Below the pieces are notes generated by a model, which made no database searches, had not been told where the DNA came from, and worked only from the letters and a program-made list of their open reading frames with translations. 6,108 bases of DNA from an uncultured Christensenella sp. (GTDB lineage: Bacteria > Bacillota > Clostridia > Christensenellales > UBA1242): contig CAOKRZ010000053.1 of assembly GCA_948471335.1 (NCBI GenBank), forward strand, positions 1 through 6,108, written 5' to 3'. Position numbers and translations under genes: made by a program. How positions within the stretch are numbered: the stretch's first letter is position 1; the number at the start of each line of letters is the position of its first letter. Positions 1-5,400 of this stretch are shown here, one piece after another.

Positions 1-151
1 TTATCCCCCTTTGATAGGCAGATTGCTCACGCGTTACTCACCAGTCCGCCACTAAGTGAGAGAGGGCAAGCCCTCTCTCACTCCGTTCGACTTGCATGTT
101 TGAAGCACGCCGCCAGCGTTCGTCCTGAGCCAGGATCAAACTCTAATCGCA
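1..151 (-). rRNA. rrs: 16S ribosomal RNA, 5' end (partial)
   Basis: Read on the minus strand, the universal 16S start AGAGTTTGATCCTGGCTCAG begins at 144. It is followed by the conserved GACGAACGCTGGCGGCGTGC block, GCAAGTCGAACG, and GTGAGTAACGCGTGAGCAATC near the left edge. By analogy with E. coli, where this block starts at position 8, the mature 5' end should lie near 151. Only the first ~150 bases are inside the window, and the gene continues to the left. The V1 stem (helix 6) is visible as a perfect 12-bp inverted repeat, 56-67 with 70-81. The signature fits Clostridia-type Bacillota, but the fragment is too short for a finer placement. An rRNA-type promoter lies upstream at 443-470, so this is most likely the first gene of an rRNA operon. 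Confidence 0.98.
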
Positions 152-163
152 AATGTCATTTGC
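149..163. repeat. 15-base palindrome at mature 16S 5' end
   Basis: GCAAATG (149-155) and CATTTGC (157-163) are perfect reverse complements around a single central base. The palindrome overlaps the expected mature 5' end of 16S near 151. As DNA it is a near-perfect palindrome. As RNA the one-base centre must open to a larger loop, leaving a short, weak stem. It could mark a processing site or be chance in AT-rich sequence. Confidence 0.6.
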
Positions 164-230
164 ATAACTTTCTAAAAACTAAATCTAAATTCAATCTTTA
201 TTCAGTCATACTTAAACTTTCTTAATTAGT

Positions 231-321
231 CCAGGCATAATGCCTGGTTAGTGCAGGGATAATCCCTGCTGCACATACACATTGTGCTTTGTGTGGGCAT
301 AACGCCCTGAGCATAATGCTC
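231..321 (-). repeat. Array of short hairpins with a common UUA loop in the rRNA leader
   Basis: Four inverted repeats sit almost back to back: 231-247 (7-bp arms), 253-269 (7-bp arms), 295-307 (5-bp arms) and 309-321 (5-bp arms). On the minus strand each has the loop TTA, closed by A-T or, in 295-307, by G and T, which is a G-U wobble in the RNA. The arms differ from unit to unit (CCAGGCA, GCAGGGA, GGGCG, GAGCA read on the minus strand). A weaker fifth inverted repeat, 271-287 (GCACA/TGTGC with a seven-base loop), fills the gap and has an alternative pairing. The 295-307 unit pairs fully only in the minus-strand transcript, since the plus strand would give an A-C mismatch. This fits folding within the rRNA leader. 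The function is unknown. Confidence 0.75.
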
Positions 322-345
322 TTGATCCGTCACTCAATAACTTTA

Positions 346-374
346 AGTAAATTGACTTTGTTTTCTTGTATCAA
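346..374 (-). promoter_or_regulatory. Possible second rRNA promoter (P2)
   Basis: On the minus strand TTGATA (374-369) is followed after 17 bases by TTTACT (351-346), a 5/6 match to the -35 and a 4/6 match to the -10 consensus. Tandem promoters are common ahead of rRNA operons, and a start near 339 would lie just upstream of the hairpin array. The -10 is poor and AT-rich sequence yields such matches by chance, so this is a weak candidate. Confidence 0.25.
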
Positions 375-442
375 TTTCGTCTATACTATTTAATTGTTAA
401 TGGTTCTTGCCCAAATCCCTTAAGAGACCTGAACATGCTAAT

Positions 443-470
443 ATTATCACAAACATATTTCCATTGTCAA
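443..470 (-). promoter_or_regulatory. Main rRNA operon promoter (-35 / extended -10)
   Basis: On the minus strand a perfect TTGACA (470-465) is followed after 16 bases by GATAAT (448-443). TGT directly precedes GATAAT, giving an extended -10; read one base further, ATAATA gives a 17-base spacer. The expected start is near 436, about 285 bases upstream of mature 16S. The perfect -35, the A-tracts directly upstream and the lack of any other gene between it and 16S identify it as the likely rRNA promoter. Confidence 0.75.
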
Positions 471-473
471 CAC

Positions 474-500
474 TTTTTTCATTTTTTTTATCTTTTTTTT
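474..500 (-). promoter_or_regulatory. UP element-like phased A-tracts
   Basis: On the minus strand three A-runs of 8, 8 and 6 bases (493-500, 482-489, 474-479) lie directly upstream of the -35 box. Their centres are about 9 to 11 bases apart, close to one helical turn. Such phased A-tracts bend DNA and bind the RNA polymerase alpha C-terminal domains at rRNA promoters. Their position immediately before TTGACA supports that role here. Confidence 0.6.
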
Positions 501-505
501 CTTCC

Positions 506-524
506 CCCGCGATACTCCCGCAGG
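506..524. repeat. GC-rich inverted repeat upstream of the rRNA promoter
   Basis: A GC-rich patch (about 504-534) interrupts otherwise very AT-rich sequence between the cmk terminator and the A-tracts. On the minus strand CCTGCG (524-519) can pair with CGCGGG (511-506), with one G-U pair and a seven-base loop. The minus-strand U-rich tract needed for a terminator does not follow; A-runs do. It could be a protein-binding site or a remnant of another element. Confidence 0.4.
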
Positions 525-550
525 CGTTGTGGCCTTATATATACATTAAT

Positions 551-580
551 AAAGAAAAAAAGGCAACTAATTTTGCCTTT
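551..580 (-). terminator. Intrinsic terminator of cmk, overlapping its 3' end
   Basis: On the minus strand AAAGGCAA (580-573) and TTGCCTTT (566-559) form an 8-bp stem with a six-base loop, followed by a U-rich tail TTTTCTTT (558-551). The left arm lies inside the last codons of cmk (end of Glu217, Arg218, Gln219), and the loop holds the codon for Asn220 and the TAG stop. It separates cmk from the rRNA promoter downstream. Confidence 0.8.
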
Positions 581-1229
581 CTTTGATTAATTTTATGCAT
601 TTTTCAATGCTTTGCTCAAGTGTCATATCAGAAGTGTCAAGAATAATTGAGTCTTTTGCGGGTTTAAGCGGAGCAACTTCGCGATGTTCATCTGCATAGT
701 CCCTTGCGCGCAAGTCTTCAAGAATATCCTTGTATGAAGGCGCATTTGGCTTATTTTTGATTTGGTCATAGCGTCTCTGCGCCCTCACCTCTTCCCTTGC
801 TGTTATAAAAAATTTCACGTCAGCATTCGGCAAAACTTCCGTGCCAATGTCACGCCCTTCCATGATGCAATTGTTCTTTTTGGCAAAACTTTGCTGCACT
901 GATAAGACAATTTTTCTAAGTTGTGAAAATGGCGAAATCTTTGCTGCAAGCATGCTTATTTCTTCAAGCCTTATAAAAGGAAGATAATCTTTTCCGTTAA
1001 CAATCACATGTTGCCCGTCTTTTAAAAATTTCACTTCCACTTTTACTTCTTTGATAAAGTCATTGATAAACTTTTCAGTGACAGAAGAAAAGCTTTCCTT
1101 ATATGCGCATGCAAGACTGCGATAAACCGCTCCAGTATCAAAAACATTAAATCCAAGCTCTTTTGCCAGTCCTCTTGCAAGCGTGCTTTTCCCGCACCCA
1201 ACATGACCATCAATTGCAATATTAAACAT
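567..1229 (-). CDS. cmk: Cytidylate kinase (CMP/dCMP kinase)
   Basis: Cytosolic nucleoside monophosphate kinase that transfers phosphate from ATP to CMP or dCMP, giving CDP or dCDP for RNA, DNA and phospholipid precursor synthesis. The 220-residue product has the usual bacterial length. Visible motifs are a P-loop, GHVGCGKST (residues 8-16); the substrate-site motif DTGAVYRS (31-38); GRDIGT (125-130); an Arg-rich lid (Arg149, Arg152, Arg153); and RDYADEHREVAPLKPAKDS (176-194), which carries the conserved Arg, Asp and APLK residues. The middle (about 55-105) matches the CMP-binding insert of this family. The P-loop has His9 and Cys12 where Pro and Ser or Ala are more usual. The ATG start is supported by GGGAG at 1240-1236, six bases upstream. 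In many Bacillota cmk lies with plsC, ispH or rpsA; here it stands alone, with its own promoter and terminator. Confidence 0.97.
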   Translation of the reverse strand: MFNIAIDGHVGCGKSTLARGLAKELGFNVFDTGAVYRSLACAYKESFSSVTEKFINDFIKEVKVEVKFLKDGQHVIVNGKDYLPFIRLEEISMLAAKISPFSQLRKIVLSVQQSFAKKNNCIMEGRDIGTEVLPNADVKFFITAREEVRAQRRYDQIKNKPNAPSYKDILEDLRARDYADEHREVAPLKPAKDSIILDTSDMTLEQSIEKCIKLIKERQN

Positions 1230-1235
1230 ATCAAT

Positions 1236-1276
1236 CTCCCGCTTATTATTATAATGAAATTTTTTATCTTTAGCAA
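1236..1276 (-). promoter_or_regulatory. cmk promoter and ribosome binding site
   Basis: On the minus strand TTGCTA (1276-1271) and a perfect TATAAT (1253-1248) are separated by 17 bases. The predicted start is near 1241, which leaves a leader of only about 12 bases that is almost filled by the ribosome binding site GGGAG (1240-1236) and a six-base spacer to ATG. The arrangement leaves no room for a riboswitch or attenuator, so simple constitutive expression is likely. Confidence 0.65.
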
Positions 1277-1286
1277 ATAATTAAAC

Positions 1287-1317
1287 AAAAAAAACGAACC
1301 ATATGTTCGTTTTTTTT
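1287..1317 (-). terminator. Intrinsic terminator after the giant repeat protein
   Basis: The sequence is a perfect inverted repeat with 13-bp arms: 1287-1299 and 1305-1317, with a five-base loop. It consists of A8-CGAAC and its complement, so on either strand it reads as a short GC-containing hairpin (CGAAC/GTTCG) followed by a run of T. It starts on the stop codon of the upstream gene (1319-1317). The run of eight T on the minus strand makes it an effective terminator for that gene and isolates cmk. Confidence 0.85.
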
Positions 1318-2447
1318 TAAGCTGCAAATTGAAATCCTTTGTCAATAAGATACTCTTCAACGCCTGTTGCATCAAGCAGAACAGAAGAAGCGTGATAAAG
1401 TTCTCTTTGCATTGGAAGCCCGCCATTGACATTTTGATCAATCACCCAACCAGTATATGAACCTGTTGTGTAAACTTTAGTATCACCGCAAACAGCATAA
1501 GTCGAATCTATCACTAAAAATTTTTTATAATCTAAAGCTAAAACTTCTATGTCAAGATTACTTATCGAAACTCCACTGCACTTTTGAAGAATATTATACT
1601 CGCCATATCCTCCAACAAGCCCTGCACAATATGCAGCATTGTCTTCTGTGACAATGAAAGTTGTTTGAGCTGAGCAATTTATGAAAGTGGTAAGGTAACC
1701 ATATCCCATAAATCCGCCTGCATCATTGTCACCCGCATTTATTGTTACACAAACTATGCTGTTTTTAATAATTGAGCGATAAGCCTCATCTCCATGTTTA
1801 CTATATTCATCATTACTAGAAATTAATCCAGCAGCACGGCCGTCGCTTATTATATTTCCAATGCACACAAAGTTGTTTGCATTAATCACAGCTTCATACA
1901 TTTGTGCAACAAGTCCAGCGGCCTCTGAATGATAATCACCGACAGCGTAAACATCTCCACTGAAAATACAATCATTGACATTTACTTTAGATTCAGGTGC
2001 TATTACGCCAATAATGCCGGCAGCCATTTGCGATACAACAAAAGAATGAGATGTGCAGTTTGTGATGTTGGATTCGCCTACGATATAGCACACCAACCCT
2101 GCTGCAGCAGTATTTCCTCTAAAAGAAGATGAAACCACATTAATATTTTTAAGTTCCGCTCCATAAATCATATTGAACAAAGCAGAAATCACATCAATTC
2201 CAATTGATTCGATTTCTGAAATTGCGTATCCACCACCGTCGTAAGTCCCAGCAAAGGCATTTCCATTTCCAGTAGAAAAATCACCAATTCCGCTCCAGAA
2301 TTTACCGCTCATATCAAGATCTGCAGTTTGTTTGAAATATTTACCAACAAACATTTCGCCTTCTGAAACTTTGACAGAAAGAAGAGCAAGGTCCTCTGCA
2401 GACTGAATGAGGTAAGGATCATCAATTGTTCCTTCACCAACAAATTG
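1317..2447 (-). repeat. Module D of the repeat protein, diverged C-terminal module
   Basis: Residues 1217-1592. The header is well kept: FVGEGTIDDPYLIQ (1218-1231), GKYFKQTADLDMS (1251-1263) and FAGTYDGGGYAIS (1281-1293). GLUG-like motifs remain (AGIIG 1359-1363, GGFMG 1460-1464, AGLVG 1491-1495), but the CxNxG turns have drifted to forms such as CTSHS (1347), CIFSG (1376), CSAQT (1474) and CSGVS (1506). The closer is reduced to WVIDQNVNGGLP (1550-1561), followed by about 30 residues of non-repeat C-terminus. Confidence 0.75.
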
Positions 2448-5400
2448 TTCTGAGAAATTTCCTTCGTTTGTCCAGAACGCAATGTCTGGTGAAATAACTG
2501 GATAGCCATTATTTTGTTCTGAATCAATAACCCAAATCATATCGATGAACCATGGATAAATCTTTTGTTCCCAAGCATCTGAATAATACCATTCTTCTGT
2601 CTTTGCAAGTTGTTCAATATTGTCAAGTTTTACAGCAGAGTCTTCTGTTATTGTGCATGCACCACCGTAATAGCTGTTGCTTATTGTCCCACTTGTGATT
2701 GCATAGACTTTATCAAATCCGACAACTTCACCGATATTAAAGCAGTTGATTGCACCAGCGCCACCGCCAACAATTCCATAGCTTCCATCAGTTGCATAAC
2801 CAGATCTTGTGTCTGTGACTGATATTGTGCCTAAGTTATAACAGTTGATTGCATTTTTATTTATATAAGTATATGTATTTCTCATAATGCCATAAGCAGC
2901 GTATTTGCCCTGAACATTTCCTGCATTATAGCAGTACATTATATTTGCAGCATCCATACCGCCACCGCACAAAATTCCAGAAGCTATTTCCCCATAGATA
3001 TTTCCTTCATTTGAAGAAAAATAGCAATGCACAGGAACAGTTGGAGCACCTATTGCAACCATTATACCAGCAGCGTTTGAGCTTCCATAAATATCCGCTT
3101 TATTTTTGCAGTTTGTTATATTGATATTTGAACTATTTGAATTTCCTAAAATTCCAGCAGCCGAATATACACTTCGAATTTCGCCTCTGTTTTCACATTT
3201 GTCAATGACAATATTAACACCACCACTAGAGCCGCCTATGTTTCCAACAATCCCACTTGCGGTCATCTCTTTTGTAGAAATATTGCCTTCGTTGACGCAA
3301 TTTACAACATTTGTGTCCCTACCAGTTTCTCCAACTATTCCTCCAACATAATGTGAAGAATCAATCATAAAATTGCCTTTATTTATGCAATTCTCAATAT
3401 TAAGATTATAGATGGCAGCCCCAATAATTCCACCTAGCTTTAATACGTTTTCTGTAACAGAAAAATCTCTATAATTTATACAATTTTTGATTGTAAGAGA
3501 ACCTTCTACTACATAGTCCGTACAGCCAACAATACCACCAACATCTCGACCTGAAACAATTCCATAGTTTTTGCAAGAATCAATTGTTATTGTGCCTCCT
3601 CTTACTTCGCCAACAATTCCACCTGCACCTTTTTCCCCTGAAACCGCACCATAGTTGATGCAATTTATGATTGTTGTATCATTTACTATATAAGCAACAA
3701 CTGCGCCAACTTTGGCTGACACATCATTGCCAATGATAACGTTTGAAATTGTCGCACCATTTGTGTAACCAAAAAGTCCAAGTTGAGCAGCCCTATAGCT
3801 TGAGTCAATCCCTGAAATTGTGAAATTACCACCGTCAAAGTTCCCCGCAAATGCATGTGCATCTGTGTTTCCAATTGGATAGAAATGGAAAGCGCTCATG
3901 TCAAGATCACTTGTTACACGCAAATATTTTCCTGAGAAGTTTTCTCCGCCGTTAACACGGACGATAAGCCCTGCAAGATCATTTTCATTTTCGATTAAAT
4001 ATGGGTTTACCTCTGAACCATTTCCAACAAAATCTGTATCAAAATTGCCTTCGCTGATCCACCAACCGAAAGCAAATTCAAAAGATGGATAACCCGAATT
4101 TATACTTTGATCGACTGACCAATAACCAGGTATACGCCAAGGCGATTCACTGCTCCAAACCGATTCGTCAAGATACCAACTTTCAGTTTTTGCAAGGTTT
4201 TCAAGATTGTCAAGCTTTGTGCCGTTTTCGTCTTCGCCAGGACATGCCCCTCCATAATAGCTGTTGTTCACATTGATTACATCACTACCATTTAGTGAAG
4301 CTGCAATACCAACACACGCGCCATTATTAATGTCATAAGCCACTGCCCCAACATTGAAACAGTTTGTAATAGTTGATTGCCCTAAAGCAATTCCAATTGC
4401 AACTGAAGAGCATAATGGTCCGATATTATAGCTGTTCTTCACGGCAACATTTGCGCCATTTACGATTCCTATTGATGCGTATAACGCCTGCAAATGACCT
4501 TTGTTATAGCAATTTGAGATTTCAAAATTGCTGCCACCAGCAATGCCATTTGCAAAATAGCTTGAATGTGATATTTCCCCCTCATTCCAGCAACTATCAA
4601 TCTTCAATATGAAACGATTATTCTCTTGAACCGTCATACCCAAAATTCCTGAAACTGAAATTTCAGCATTTGGCGAATCAGATTGATAAGTATAGCCATA
4701 AACATTTCCATAATTTGCACAGAATTGGATGTTCACTTTTGGTGCCTCAGCACCTTCCATTGACATTCCCGCTTCAATCACAATACCAACAATTCCGCCT
4801 GCATTTGGCATAAATGTTTGTCCTTCTATTGTCCAAACATCAGCATAGTTTTTGCAGTTATAAATTGTTGTCCCATTCATAGGAAAGTCGCCCAGAATAA
4901 TTCCTACGATTCCGCCCATTGCAAGCTTGGAATCTTTAACTGTAACATTTTCAATTCTTGCACCTGCAACAACACCAAACAATCCAGACGATATACATCC
5001 TTCATTTAGATATTTTTGCATATCATTTTTAAGTCCAGAAATGATATAGTCATTTCCATCATAATTACCCAAAAATGCAGAAATAGCGCCGTCAGAACTA
5101 ACGATACCAATTGATGTCCAGTAGTGCGCTGACATGTCAAGATCTTTCATTTGTTTGAAATATTGACCAAAAAAAGTTTTAGGCAAGTCTTCTTCGGATA
5201 ATTTGGTGAAATCTACACTATTAACGCTTACAGCGATTGCAGCAAGCTGTTCTTCAGTTTCAACAAGGTATGGATCGCTTTCAGTTCCCTGTCCTCTGAA
5301 GGTTACACTTTCATCAACAAAGTCATCCCAGTTTCCTATAGCGAACTTCTGTTCAGTTTTATTGCTGTAAATAAGATTAATTTTTCCATTATTGCCACCG

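Larger units (their letters stand above)
152..436 (-). other. 16S rRNA leader (transcribed, non-coding)
   Basis: This is the stretch between the predicted transcription start (about 436) and the mature 16S 5' end. It holds no credible gene; the small plus-strand reading frame at 366-590 runs across the promoter and the cmk terminator and is rejected. From the promoter end it contains an AT-rich stretch, a weak second promoter candidate, an array of short hairpins (231-321), another AT-rich stretch and a 15-base palindrome at the mature 5' end. I could not identify a convincing boxA antitermination site. The outer processing stem normally formed with sequence beyond the 16S 3' end cannot be judged, because that side is outside the window. 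Confidence 0.7.

Noticed and set aside
56..81. Strong hairpin near the left edge as a possible terminator
   Set aside because: It is the V1 stem (helix 6) within 16S rRNA and has no U-tract.
366..590. Small plus-strand reading frame of 74 codons
   Set aside because: It runs antisense across the rRNA promoter, the A-tracts and the cmk terminator, its peptide is low-complexity and Phe/Leu-rich, and it has no convincing ribosome binding site.
1043..1441. Minus-strand frame of 132 codons overlapping cmk and the end of the giant gene
   Set aside because: It spans the terminator at 1287-1317 and lies in another frame of two well-supported genes; the peptide is not protein-like.
2676..3707. CRISPR-like array suggested by regular ~90-base spacing
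   Set aside because: The periodicity is at protein level (about 30 residues) with diverged DNA; there are no near-identical direct repeats with unique spacers.
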